DNA of 64,000 bases from Ramlibacter lithotrophicus (GCF_012184415.1 NZ_VTOX01000003.1:434001-498000); one strand, 5' to 3'. Positions 35,051 through 44,531 are shown, counted from the first letter of the stretch. The notes: generated by a model from the sequence alone, not told the origin. Program-made: numbers and translations.

Positions 35051-35266
35051 GTGACTCACCTCAAGGACGCACGAAGCACGCAGTTCCGCTTGTGCTTCCG
35101 GTCGCTGTTCGACAGCGGCCGCGGCTATGCCTTTCCCTGCGACAGCGACGGCAGGGTGAACCTCAACGATCTGAGCGAGGGCGCCCGCAACAACTACCTG
35201 TATGCCAGGGCGATGGTCGGACGGGAGGTCGCGGCGCCGGCCGTGGAGTTGGTCGAGCTGCACTAG
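35051..35266 (+). CDS. Small conserved hypothetical protein
   Basis: 71 residues from a GTG preceded by AGGAGACGGA. The sequence runs VTHLKDARSTQF, LFDSGRGYAFPCDSDGRVNL and ARNNYLYARAMVGREV. It is soluble, with no signal or membrane segment; I recall similar small proteins in other Burkholderiales but no function. The good ribosome site and evenly mixed composition support a real gene. It is 130 bases upstream of the next small gene and not clearly co-transcribed with it because an ANR/FNR-type box lies between. Confidence 0.72.
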   Translation: MTHLKDARSTQFRLCFRSLFDSGRGYAFPCDSDGRVNLNDLSEGARNNYLYARAMVGREVAAPAVELVELH

Positions 35267-35322
35267 GGCTTTCCCTCTGCGGGCATTCCCTCTGCGGACT
35301 TACCCGCAGCGCGGGCCAGCGC

Positions 35323-35336
35323 TTGATTCACGTCAA
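35323..35336 (+). promoter_or_regulatory. ANR/FNR-type box
   Basis: TTGATTCACGTCAA, a TTGAT-N4-GTCAA site matching the FNR/ANR consensus at 9 of 10 arm positions. Apart from one spacer base it equals the minus-strand form of the site at 14318-14331 (TTGATGCACGTCAA). Its centre is about 68 bases before the GTG of the 74-residue protein, a workable activation distance. Confidence 0.62.
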
Positions 35337-35396
35337 GGCCGCCACGGCGCGACGCGTTACGGTCGCCGGTTTTCTTCGCGGGACAGGACCGGCAGC

Positions 35397-35621
35397 GTGA
35401 CTTCGTTGGACAGCAAGCTCTTTGCGTGGCAGCGTCTGCAGGTGCAGTGCGACGCCGCCCGCGTCCGCCTCAGGCAGGCCATGGGCAGCCCCACCGACGA
35501 CCTCGGCATCGCCACCCTCCACGCCGACCTGCAGCGCCTGCAGGACGAGATGGCCGCCCTGCTGGCGGAGATCGACGCCATGCGGCGGCCGCGGTCCGCG
35601 CCCGAGCCGGACCACCGCTGA
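35397..35621 (+). CDS. Small coiled-coil hypothetical protein behind an ANR/FNR-type box
   Basis: 74 residues from a GTG at 35397: VTSLDSKLFAWQRLQ, then Ala/Arg/Leu heptad-like helices (ARVRLRQAMGS, LHADLQRLQDEMAALLAEID) and an Arg/Pro tail. It has no signal peptide and is predicted to be a short coiled coil. The frame is open further upstream, but the ANR/FNR-type box at 35323-35336 lies inside that extension, which supports the downstream GTG. No function is recognised. It ends 124 bases before sufB, whose separate operator lies in the gap. Confidence 0.58.
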   Translation: MTSLDSKLFAWQRLQVQCDAARVRLRQAMGSPTDDLGIATLHADLQRLQDEMAALLAEIDAMRRPRSAPEPDHR

Positions 35622-35694
35622 GCGGATTCCACCAGCCCCGGCGCCGCGCGCCGATGACCCGCACGGCGTGACGGCTTTAGGGTGCTGCGGTTTA

Positions 35695-35717
35695 AAGATG
35701 CACGTATGATGCATCTA
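35695..35717 (+). promoter_or_regulatory. NsrR-type operator overlapping a -10 element before sufB
   Basis: AAGATGC (35695-35701), 9-base spacer, then GCATCTA (35711-35717). NsrR sites have the form AAGATGC-N9-GCATCTT, so spacing is exact and 13 of 14 arm bases agree. A perfect 7-bp dyad AGATGCA/TGCATCT is contained within. The spacer includes TATGAT (35705-35710), a -10-like hexamer, so a bound repressor would block the promoter. An NsrR-type regulator is encoded 7 kb downstream in the same row of genes. Confidence 0.72.
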
Positions 35718-35744
35718 TTCCCGCCACCCGCCCCATTGCCGACC

Positions 35745-37199
<1,455 letters not shown>

Positions 37200-37225
37200 T
37201 GCGCAACGACGAGAGCCAAGGAACC

Positions 37226-37999
37226 ATGATGAACCAATCCCAACCCCTGTTGCAGCTCTCCGGCCTGCGCGTGGACATCGCCGGACGCAACGTGCTCAAG
37301 TCGGTTTCGCTCGACATCGACGCCGGCGCGCTGGTCGTGCTGATGGGCGCCAACGGCAGCGGCAAGAGCACGCTGGGCCTCACGCTGGCCGGGCATCCGC
37401 GCTACCGCGTCACCGGCGGCGAGGCCCGCCTGGGCGGACAGGACCTGCTGGCCATGAACGTCGAGGAGCGCGCGCGCGCCGGCCTGTTCCTGTCGTTCCA
37501 GGCGCCGCCGGACATCCCCGGGGTCAAGAACAACCTGTTCATCCGCAGTGCGGTCAACGCCGTGCGCGAAGCCCGCGGCGAGGCGCCGCTGGACGCATTC
37601 GACTTCCTCGGCGATGCGCGCGCGGCCGCCACCCGGCTCGGCCTGCCCGAAGCGATGCTGGGCCGGCCGGTCAACGACGGCTTTTCCGGCGGTGAGCGCA
37701 AGCGCAACGAACTGCTGCAACTGGCGCTGCTGCAGCCGAGGCTCGCGATCCTGGACGAGATCGATTCGGGCATGGACGTCGACGGCCTGCGCGCCACCGT
37801 GGACCTGGTGCAGTCGCTGCGGGCCAAGGGGACGGCGTTCCTCATCGTCTCGCATTACCTCAACCTGATCGAGTCGCTGGCGCCTGACGCCGTGCTGCGG
37901 CTGGAGCAGGGTTGCATCGCCGAGCACGGCGACATCGAGCTGGCGCGCGAGATCGCGCGCAGCGGCTTCGTGCGTGTCTCCGAACCAGCCGTGGCCTGA
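37226..37999 (+). CDS. sufC: Fe-S assembly ATPase SufC
   Basis: 257 residues. ABC-type ATPase that drives conformational change of the SufBD core. Walker A GANGSGKST, Q-loop FLSFQAPPDIPG, signature FSGGERKRNELLQ, Walker B LAILDEIDSGMD and switch His in IVSHYLN are all intact; the DEIDSG(M/L)D sequence is specific to SufC. I chose the ATG at 37226, five bases after AAGGA; the ATG at 37199 overlapping the sufB stop would add nine residues. Part of the suf operon. Confidence 0.95.
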   Translation: MMNQSQPLLQLSGLRVDIAGRNVLKSVSLDIDAGALVVLMGANGSGKSTLGLTLAGHPRYRVTGGEARLGGQDLLAMNVEERARAGLFLSFQAPPDIPGVKNNLFIRSAVNAVREARGEAPLDAFDFLGDARAAATRLGLPEAMLGRPVNDGFSGGERKRNELLQLALLQPRLAILDEIDSGMDVDGLRATVDLVQSLRAKGTAFLIVSHYLNLIESLAPDAVLRLEQGCIAEHGDIELAREIARSGFVRVSEPAVA

Positions 38000-38000
38000 C

Positions 38001-39239
38001 ATGGATAGCGCACGCGCCGACGCCCTCGCCGCCCGCAGCCACCTCGAGCGGGGAGGCTGGATTCCGCGCAACTCGGAGCCGTTCCGGCACCTGCTGCCGC
38101 CGCAGGCCAGCGTGTGGCTGGGCGACGAGCCGGACGCCGCCTGCACCGCCTCGCGCCTCGAAGGCGGCTGGCAGCTGCACCCGGTTCCCACCACGCCCGG
38201 CGTGAGCGTGGAGGCGCGCTGGCTGGACGCCGCCGATGCCGGCCAACGCCGCGAGCTGCTCGCCGGGCTGCCCTCGCCCGGCGACGGCCCGGCCGCTCCG
38301 TACGCCTGGGCCCATCGCGCGCTGGTGCGCGACGGCTTGCGGCTGCGCGTCGGCGGGCAGGCGCGCGGCGACGCGCCCGTGTGGCTCCGCCTGGATCGCC
38401 GCCCGGGGGCGGCCGTCGAGGCGCCGTTGCTGGTGATCGAGCTGCTGCCGGGCGCGCGCTGCGTGCTCGTCGAATCGCACGAGCGCGACCTGGCGGCCAC
38501 CGGCGGCGCCTGCTCGCACGGCACCGTGCAGAACCTGCAGGTGCACGTGCGGCTGGCCGCAGGCGCAACGCTGCAGCACCTGCGGCTGGCGCTGCCGGGC
38601 GCGGACGACCACATCGCCCACCACGTGGACGTGCGGCTGGAGCGCGACGCCGTGTACCAGCAGTGCCTGCTCGCCGGCGGCAGCCGCTACCACCTGCAGC
38701 GCCTCGCCCTCGACCTGGACGGCGCCCGGGCCTCGGCGCGCGCGGCCAGCGTGCTGCTCGCCGCCGACACCGCGCTGGACCAGCAGGTCCAGGTGCGGCA
38801 CGCCGCGCCGCACACCCGCAGCAGCATGCACGCGCTGGCGCTTGGCAGCGGCAAGGCGCGCATGGTGGCCAACGCGCACGCGGCGATCGAGCCTGGCTGC
38901 GACGAGGCACAGGTGCGCCAGCGCCTGGCCGGCATCCCGACCGGCGGCCAGCCGAAGCTGGTGCTGCGCCCGCATCTCGAGATCCACCACGACCAGGTCC
39001 AGGCCTCGCACGGGGCGACCTGGGGCGCGCTGCCGCCCGAGGCGCTTTTCCACGCCCGCCAGCGCGGGCTGGACGAGCGCGCCGCCAAGGCGATGATCCT
39101 GCAGGGGCTGGCCGGCGCCGCGTTGGCCGGCGCACTGGGCGAGCAGGGCGTGCTGGAGGAAGCCGCCATCGAGCAGCGCCTCGCGCACGCCGTTGAGCGC
39201 CACCTCGCGGCGGAAAGCAGGGAGCCTAGCCATGGGTGA
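38001..39239 (+). CDS. sufD: Fe-S assembly protein SufD
   Basis: 412 residues. Partner of SufB in the SufBC2D scaffold, sharing its beta-helix core. The C-terminal part has LEIHHDQVQASHGATWG with the conserved His in SHGAT, then ALFHARQRGLDERAAKAMI, the SufC-binding helical tail. The N-terminal half is divergent, as usual. Starts one base after the sufC stop; its end overlaps the sufS start by eight bases. Confidence 0.94.
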   Translation: MDSARADALAARSHLERGGWIPRNSEPFRHLLPPQASVWLGDEPDAACTASRLEGGWQLHPVPTTPGVSVEARWLDAADAGQRRELLAGLPSPGDGPAAPYAWAHRALVRDGLRLRVGGQARGDAPVWLRLDRRPGAAVEAPLLVIELLPGARCVLVESHERDLAATGGACSHGTVQNLQVHVRLAAGATLQHLRLALPGADDHIAHHVDVRLERDAVYQQCLLAGGSRYHLQRLALDLDGARASARAASVLLAADTALDQQVQVRHAAPHTRSSMHALALGSGKARMVANAHAAIEPGCDEAQVRQRLAGIPTGGQPKLVLRPHLEIHHDQVQASHGATWGALPPEALFHARQRGLDERAAKAMILQGLAGAALAGALGEQGVLEEAAIEQRLAHAVERHLAAESREPSHG

Positions 39240-40473
39240 CCTCCTCCAGCGCACCACGCTGCCTGGCGTCTTCCCGTGCCTGGCCCAGTCGGTCAACGGC
39301 GTGCCGCTGGCCTACCTCGACAACGCCGCGACGACCCACATGCCGCTGGCCGTTCTGGACGCGATGAGCGCCTTCGAAGGCCGGGACCGCTCCAACATCC
39401 ACCGCGGCGTGCACACCTTGAGCCAGCGCGCCACCGACGCGTTCGAGCAGGCCCGCAGCGACCTCAAGCGCTTCGTCGGCGCCGGCCCCGCGCACGAACT
39501 GGTGTTCACGTCCGGCACCACCGACGCGCTGAACATGGTGGCCAACGGACTCGCCCTGGCCGGCGACGGACCGCCCTGGCTGCAGCCGGGCGACGAGATC
39601 ATCGTCAGCGGGCTGGAGCACCACGCCAACCTGGTACCGTGGCAGCAGGCCGCCCGCCGCAGCGGCGCGCTGCTGCGCGTCCTGCGGCCCGACGCGCAGG
39701 GCCGGCTGCACGTCGACGACCTCGCCCGGCTGCTGACGCCGCGCACGATGGTGTTCGCCGTCACGGCGTGCGCCAACGCCACCGGCGAACGCCCGCCATA
39801 CGAGGAGCTGCTGGCGCTGGCGTCCGAGGCCGGCGCCCTCACGGTGCTGGACGCGGCGCAGGCGGTGGCGCACGAAACGCCGCAGCTGATGGCACTGGCG
39901 TGCGACTTCATGGCGTTCTCGGGCCACAAGATGTACGGCCCCATGGGCACCGGCGCACTGGCGGGCCGGCGCAAGTCGCTGGAGCGGCTGACGCCCCTGC
40001 GTTTCGGCGGCGACATGGTGGAGCGCGTCGGCGAGCAGGACGCCTCGTTCGCGCCGCTGCCGGCGCGGCTGGAAGGCGGCACGCCCAATGTCGCCGGCGC
40101 CGTTGGCCTGGCCGCCGCAGCCGCCTTCATCGAGCAGACCGGCCGCGGCGCGATCGACGCCCACCTGCGCGCGCTGCGGGCGCACGCCGCCAAGGGCCTC
40201 GCGGCGCTGGATGGCGTGACGGTCCTCGCACCGCACGCGCACGGATCGGCCATCGTCTCCTTCGTCGCGCGCAACGCCCATCCGCACGACCTGGGGACCT
40301 TGCTCGACGAGCGCGGCATCGCGGTGCGCACCGGCCACCACTGCGCCCAGCCGCTGCTCGATCACCTGGGGCTTGGCCCGACGACGCGGGCTTCGTTCGC
40401 CATCTACAACACGCACGAGGAAGTGGAGCGCCTGCTCGCGGGGGTGGCGCAGGCGCTGGAGGTGCTGGGATGA
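39232..40473 (+). CDS. sufS: Cysteine desulfurase SufS
   Basis: 413 residues, type II PLP-dependent cysteine desulfurase, which supplies persulfide sulfur. YLDNAATTHMP near residue 25, HRGVHTLSQRATDAFE, GTTDALNMVA, DAAQAVAHETP, the PLP Lys in FSGHKMYGPMG, and catalytic Cys371 in RTGHHCAQPLL. Type II enzymes need a transpersulfurase partner; here the next gene, overlapping by four bases (ATGA), is a SufU, which plays that role in Gram-positive bacteria. Confidence 0.95.
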   Translation: MGDLLQRTTLPGVFPCLAQSVNGVPLAYLDNAATTHMPLAVLDAMSAFEGRDRSNIHRGVHTLSQRATDAFEQARSDLKRFVGAGPAHELVFTSGTTDALNMVANGLALAGDGPPWLQPGDEIIVSGLEHHANLVPWQQAARRSGALLRVLRPDAQGRLHVDDLARLLTPRTMVFAVTACANATGERPPYEELLALASEAGALTVLDAAQAVAHETPQLMALACDFMAFSGHKMYGPMGTGALAGRRKSLERLTPLRFGGDMVERVGEQDASFAPLPARLEGGTPNVAGAVGLAAAAAFIEQTGRGAIDAHLRALRAHAAKGLAALDGVTVLAPHAHGSAIVSFVARNAHPHDLGTLLDERGIAVRTGHHCAQPLLDHLGLGPTTRASFAIYNTHEEVERLLAGVAQALEVLG

Positions 40474-40928
40474 ACGCCGCCGATCTGCTCTACCAGGAAG
40501 TGGTGGTCGAACACAAGCGCGCGCCGCGCCACTTCGGAACACTCGAGGCGCCGACCCACGAGGCGCGCGGCCGCAATCCGCAATGCGGCGACGAGGTCGA
40601 GGTGCAACTGCGCGTGGAAGACGGCCGCGTCGCCGACATCGCCTTCCACGGGCAGGGCTGCGCCATCTGCATCGCGTCGTCGTCGATGATGACCGAGGCG
40701 GTGCTGGGCCGCGACGTCGGCGCGGCACGCGAGCTGCAGCAGCGCTTCCGCGCGGTGCTGACCGGGCAGGCGGAACCGCAGGCCGAGACCCTTGGCAAAC
40801 TGGTCAGCCTGTCGGGCGTGTGCCGCTATCCCAGCCGCATCAAGTGCGCCCTGCTCGGCTGGCATGCCTTGATGCACGCGATCGGCGAAGCGTCCGATGC
40901 GCCCGACGAGGCGAAGGCGCTGCCATGA
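40470..40928 (+). CDS. sufU: SufU-type sulfur transfer/scaffold protein
   Basis: 152 residues. Cysteines C39 (NPQCGDE, with Asp41), C64 (GQGCAIC) and C126 (RIKCALLG) correspond to the zinc ligands of SufU. The 62-residue spacing between the second and third Cys matches SufU and not IscU, where it is about 43, because SufU has an insert there. SufU accepts persulfide from SufS and delivers it to SufBCD. Such proteins are standard in Firmicutes and Actinobacteria; a SufU in place of SufE is less usual in a proteobacterium. Start and stop overlap both neighbours by four bases. Confidence 0.93.
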   Translation: MNAADLLYQEVVVEHKRAPRHFGTLEAPTHEARGRNPQCGDEVEVQLRVEDGRVADIAFHGQGCAICIASSSMMTEAVLGRDVGAARELQQRFRAVLTGQAEPQAETLGKLVSLSGVCRYPSRIKCALLGWHALMHAIGEASDAPDEAKALP

Positions 40929-41467
40929 GGCGCCAGCGCGAATCCGTCGTCTTTCGCCGCCCGGTCCAGGTGGAGCGGATTCCCGACGGCGGGCGCTTCG
41001 AGCTGGATGCCGGAACGCTCGGCGAGATCACGCAGGCGCTCGGCACCAGCTTCACCATTCACGTCGACGGGCGCCTGGTGCGCCTGAAGGGTGCGGACGC
41101 CGACGCGATCGGCAAACCCGTACCGCTGGCCCCGGCGGCGGCGGACGATGAGCCGGGCGACCTGCAGGCGCGCATCTGGCGCACGATGAAGACGTGCTAC
41201 GACCCCGAGATCCCGGTCGACATCGTCGAGCTGGGCCTCATCTACGGCTGCGAGCTGAGCCCGATGGAGGGCGGCCGCACCAGCGTCGCCATCAAGCTCA
41301 CGCTCACCGCCCCCGGCTGCGGCATGGGCGAGGCGCTGGGCAACGAGGTCGCCGAGAAGGTGCTCGCGATCGAGGAGGTCGGCGAAGTCAGCGTCGACCT
41401 CGTGTTCGACCCGCCCTGGGACCGCTCGCGCATGTCCGAAGCGGCCCTGCTGAGCCTGGGCATGTGA
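40925..41467 (+). CDS. sufT: SufT (DUF59/MIP18-type Fe-S maturation factor)
   Basis: 180 residues. The N-terminal 75 residues are a SufT-specific part (VVFRRPVQVERIPDGG, SFTIHVDGRLVRLKG); the C-terminal DUF59 domain has TCYDPEIPVDIVELGLIYG and TLTAPGCGMGEAL with the conserved Cys, and ends VDLVFDPPWDRSRMS. SufT assists delivery of Fe-S clusters to client proteins under high demand. The ATG overlaps the sufU stop (ATGA). It closes the sufBCDSUT block; the dehydrogenase gene follows after 31 bases. Confidence 0.94.
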   Translation: MRRQRESVVFRRPVQVERIPDGGRFELDAGTLGEITQALGTSFTIHVDGRLVRLKGADADAIGKPVPLAPAAADDEPGDLQARIWRTMKTCYDPEIPVDIVELGLIYGCELSPMEGGRTSVAIKLTLTAPGCGMGEALGNEVAEKVLAIEEVGEVSVDLVFDPPWDRSRMSEAALLSLGM

Positions 41468-41498
41468 CGTTCATTCCTTTCTTTTCCGCCGAATTCCA

Positions 41499-42749
41499 AT
41501 GACCTTGAAGATCCTGCTGCTGGAGGACGTCCATGCCAGCGCGACGCCGGTGCTCGAGACCATTCCGCGCGCCGAGATCACGCGGCTGCGCCACGCCCCC
41601 GACGCCGCCGAATTGAAGGCGCTGCTCGCCGACACCGACGTGCTGGGCCTGCGCTCGCGCACGGCGCTGGACGCGGCCATGCTGGCGCAGGCGCCGCGGC
41701 TGCGCGCCGTCGGCGCCTACTGCACGGGCACCAACAACATCGACCTGCAGGCCGCGGCCGAGCGCGGCGTCGCCGTGTTCAACGGTCCGTTCTCCAACAC
41801 CCGGTCGGTCGCCGAACTGGTGATCGGCCATGCCATCCACCTGCTGCGGCGGGTTCCCGAGCGCCACGCGGCCGCCAGGCGCGGACAATGGTTGAAGGAT
41901 TCGAAGGGCTCCAACGAGGTCCGCGGCAAGACGCTGGGCATCGTGGGCTACGGCAAGATCGGGACCCAGACCGGGCTGCTCGCCGAGGCGATCGGCATGC
42001 GCGTTGTCTTCCACGACGTCGAGGCCAGGCTGCCGCTGGGCAACGCCAGGCCCGCGCCGGACCTCGCCGCGCTGCTGCAGGAGGCGGACGTGGTCACGCT
42101 GCACGTGCCGCAGACGCCGCAAACCCGAAACCTGATCGACCGCGAGCGGCTGGCGCAGATGAAGCCGGGGGCCGCGCTGATCAACCTGGCGCGCGGCCAC
42201 GCCGTCGACATCGCCGCGCTGCACGATGCCTTGCAAGGTGGCCACCTGCGCGGCGCCGCCATCGACGTCTTTCCGGTCGAGCCGGCCTCGGCGTCGCAGC
42301 AGTTCGAGTCGCCGCTGCGCGAGCTGGACAACGTGATCCTGACGCCGCATGTCGGCGGCTCCACCGTGGAGGCGCAGCGCAACCTGGGCGTGGAGGTCTC
42401 CGAAAAGCTGCGCGACTACCTGACGCTCGGCGCGGTGCGCGGCAGCGTCAACCTGCCCGAGCTCGGCGTGGGCGCCGTGCGCGGCGCGGCACGCCTGGTG
42501 CACCTGCACCGCGACCAGCCCGGCGTGATGTCGCATCTCAACGCGGTGCTGGCCGACGCCGGCCTCAACGTCACCCACCTGCACCTGGAGACCGATCGCG
42601 GCATCGGCATCGCGGCGGTCGACCTCAACCGCGTGCCGGACGCCGCGACCCTCGCCGCGGTCAGGCGGATCGAAGCCACGCTCGCGACGTTCACGGCCGC
42701 ACAGGCCGATCCCGACGCGCGAGAACAGATATATTCCGTGCATGTTTGA
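41499..42749 (+). CDS. serA: D-3-phosphoglycerate dehydrogenase
   Basis: 416 residues, the E. coli SerA type with a C-terminal ACT domain. Substrate domain: GAYCTGTNNIDLQAAAERGV and FSNTRSVAELVIG; Rossmann motif GIVGYGKIGTQTG; catalytic Arg in NLARGHAVD, Glu in the VEPAS region and His in LTPHVGGST; ACT part from about residue 340 with HRDQPGVMSHLNAVLADAG. It makes 3-phosphohydroxypyruvate, the first step to serine and so to cysteine, the sulfur donor of SufS. Placed between sufT and the nsrR-type gene with short gaps, it is probably part of the same transcript; a link between serine supply and cluster repair is inference. Confidence 0.9.
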   Translation: MTLKILLLEDVHASATPVLETIPRAEITRLRHAPDAAELKALLADTDVLGLRSRTALDAAMLAQAPRLRAVGAYCTGTNNIDLQAAAERGVAVFNGPFSNTRSVAELVIGHAIHLLRRVPERHAAARRGQWLKDSKGSNEVRGKTLGIVGYGKIGTQTGLLAEAIGMRVVFHDVEARLPLGNARPAPDLAALLQEADVVTLHVPQTPQTRNLIDRERLAQMKPGAALINLARGHAVDIAALHDALQGGHLRGAAIDVFPVEPASASQQFESPLRELDNVILTPHVGGSTVEAQRNLGVEVSEKLRDYLTLGAVRGSVNLPELGVGAVRGAARLVHLHRDQPGVMSHLNAVLADAGLNVTHLHLETDRGIGIAAVDLNRVPDAATLAAVRRIEATLATFTAAQADPDAREQIYSVHV

Positions 42750-42797
42750 GCCCCACGCCCCGCGGGGCCACGGGATTGCAGCATTGCCGGAGGCCGC

Positions 42798-43280
42798 ATG
42801 CGTCTTGCCGAGTACACCGACTACACCTTGCGCGTGCTGATGTATTGCGCCGCGAATCCGGACCGCCTGATCACCATCGCGGAGATCGCGGAGGCGCACG
42901 CCCTGTCGAAGAACCACCTGATGAAGATCGTGAGCGACCTGGCGCGCCAGGGGCTCGTCGAGACCACGCGCGGCCGCGGCGGCGGCATTCGCCTGATCAA
43001 GCCCCCATCGCAGATCCGCATCGGCGACGTGGTGCGCGCGTCGGAGACCGACTTCCGGCTGGTCGAGTGCTTCGACCCGGACACCAGCACCTGCTCGATC
43101 TCGGCCTCCTGCCGCACGAAGGGCCTGTTCGGCCGCGCGCTGGCCGCGTACTTCCGCGAGCTCGACTCGGCGACCCTCGAGGACATGGTGGCGCCACCGC
43201 CCCGGCGCGGCTCGGTGATCCCGATCCGTGCGGCGCGGGCGGCGGCCCCGGCGGCCAGGCCGGGTCGCGCGAAGGGCTGA
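42798..43280 (+). CDS. nsrR: NsrR-type Rrf2 family regulator
   Basis: 160 residues. MRLAEYTDYTLRVLMYCA and IAEIAEAHALSKNHLMKIVS form the winged HTH, with ETTRGRGGGIRLIKPPSQIRIGDVV as the wing. Cys91, Cys99 and Cys105 (VECFDPDTSTC and SISASC) correspond to the three NsrR cluster ligands, where nitric oxide attacks the Fe-S cluster and lifts repression. HNHLMK-like recognition and the VVRASETDF-LVECF segment favour NsrR over IscR. An NsrR-spaced site lies before sufB. Cluster ligation is known for the family; control of this operon is inferred. A short GC dyad (GCCCC 42750-42754/GGGGC 42764-42768) lies just upstream of the gene. Confidence 0.9.
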   Translation: MRLAEYTDYTLRVLMYCAANPDRLITIAEIAEAHALSKNHLMKIVSDLARQGLVETTRGRGGGIRLIKPPSQIRIGDVVRASETDFRLVECFDPDTSTCSISASCRTKGLFGRALAAYFRELDSATLEDMVAPPPRRGSVIPIRAARAAAPAARPGRAKG

Positions 43281-43292
43281 CGCGAACGCACC

Positions 43293-43706
43293 GTGAAGCG
43301 CTCTCCCGAACTGGTGCCGCTGTCGCGGGAACATCACGAAGCCCTGGTGCTTGCGCGGCGCGCCTGCGAGCCGCAGCGCGCCGGCCCCGAGCCGGCGGCC
43401 TTGCGCGAGCACGTGCTGCAGCGGTGGGCGGAGCAGTTCGAGCCGCACTTCGCCGTCGAGGAACAGGTGCTGCTGCCGGCGCTCGCCGCCGCCGGCGCCG
43501 AGGCGGCTGCGGCGACCGCATGGCGCCAGCACCGCGGCCTGCACGCGCTGATCGCCCTGGTGCGCGCCGGCGACCTGTCGGCACTGCCCCGCTGGGGCGC
43601 GGCCATGCGCGAACACGTCCAGTTCGAGGAACGCGAGCTGTTCCCGCTGGCCCAGCGCGAGCTCGATCTCGCGCCGCTCACCGCCGGCCTGTCCCGGCCC
43701 GACTGA
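43293..43706 (+). CDS. Hemerythrin-domain protein
   Basis: 137 residues from a GTG, 12 bases after the nsrR-type stop. Four-helix hemerythrin-like protein with likely di-iron ligands in REHHEALVLA, EPHFAVEEQVLLP, QHRGLHALI and REHVQFEERELFP. Such domains bind O2 or NO, or, in RIC/YtfE, carry iron to repair nitrosylated Fe-S clusters. There is no N-terminal Cys-rich ScdA domain, so it is not a full YtfE. Company with nsrR and suf genes supports a role in NO or iron handling (inference). Confidence 0.87.
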   Translation: MKRSPELVPLSREHHEALVLARRACEPQRAGPEPAALREHVLQRWAEQFEPHFAVEEQVLLPALAAAGAEAAAATAWRQHRGLHALIALVRAGDLSALPRWGAAMREHVQFEERELFPLAQRELDLAPLTAGLSRPD

Positions 43707-43717
43707 GGAGTACCACC

Positions 43718-44341
43718 ATGCACGCTGCCGCCTTTCCGGAATTCTTCGCCGCCGCGCCGCGCATCCGGCTGCGCGATCCGCTCGCCGACTTTCTCGGCGC
43801 GTCCGCCGACGGCGTCCTCGAATACACATACGCCGACGTCGTGAAGCTGGCCGGCCACTCGTGTCCGACCGTGGCATCCGCCTACCTGATGGTGCGTGCC
43901 GCCTTGTACGCGCTCTTTCCCGGTACGGTGCCGGAGCGCGGCGCGGTGCGCGTCGACATGCCGCAGCCGGCGCACGAAGGCGTCAGCGGCGTTATGGGCA
44001 ACGTGATCGCGTTCGTGACCGGCGCGGCCGGCGAAGGCGGGTTCCACGGGATCGGCAGCCGCTTCGACCGGCGCGACTTGCTGTCGTACGGTGCGTCCAA
44101 CCTTGGCGACCAGGTGCGCTTTGCCCGGGGTGACACCGGAGCAGCCGTCGGCGTGCAGGCGCGGGCCGAGCGCGTGCCCGGCGACCCGCGCATCCGCGCG
44201 CTGATCCCGCGTTGCCTGGCGGGCGTGGCGACGCCCGACGAAGCGCAGCTGTTCCGCAGCCTCTGGCAGGACCGGGTGCGCCGGCTGCTGACCGAGCACG
44301 CCGATGATCCCGAGGTGATCGTGGTGACGGCGGCGGACTGA
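43718..44341 (+). CDS. FmdE-like domain protein of unknown function
   Basis: 207 residues with a GAGGAG ribosome site. The key stretch, VVKLAGHSCPTVASAYLMVR, resembles the H-x-C-P core of the FmdE domain (subunit E of formylmethanofuran dehydrogenase and relatives), a likely metal site. Later parts include MPQPAHEGVSGVMGNVIAFV, GGFHGIGSRFDRRDLL and VIVVTAAD at the end. No signal peptide or membrane segment. It is the last gene of the suf-nsrR-hemerythrin row (11-base gap), followed by a terminator-like hairpin. FmdE-like proteins outside methanogens have no settled function; binding a metal in redox or NO stress is a guess. Confidence 0.8.
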   Translation: MHAAAFPEFFAAAPRIRLRDPLADFLGASADGVLEYTYADVVKLAGHSCPTVASAYLMVRAALYALFPGTVPERGAVRVDMPQPAHEGVSGVMGNVIAFVTGAAGEGGFHGIGSRFDRRDLLSYGASNLGDQVRFARGDTGAAVGVQARAERVPGDPRIRALIPRCLAGVATPDEAQLFRSLWQDRVRRLLTEHADDPEVIVVTAAD

Positions 44342-44362
44342 CGGCGGCCGCCGTGCCATGCA

Positions 44363-44391
44363 GCTTGCGCCGCAATTCGTCCGGCGCAAGC
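44363..44391 (+). terminator. Hairpin ending the suf-nsrR operon
   Basis: GCTTGCGCCG (44363-44372) pairs perfectly with CGGCGCAAGC (44382-44391) around a 9-base loop, 21 bases after the FmdE-like stop. No T-run follows, but it is the only strong hairpin at a gene boundary since sufB. Confidence 0.55.
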
Positions 44392-44531
44392 GCAGCAACT
44401 CCCATGGCTGTGTACGGGACTGTAGGCGACGCCTTGCGCGGATCGCCGAACGCTGCTGATCCCGGCCCGCGGGCTCGCGGCGCACCCTGTACTCACAGTC
44501 GCGCATTCTCAAGCGCGGTAAGGAGTAACTC

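Noticed and set aside
42727..42747. Possible NsrR autoregulatory site before the nsrR-type gene
   Set aside because: AGATAT and GCATGT halves are present, but the spacer is 7 rather than 9 bases and arm identity is poor; it also lies in the serA coding end.
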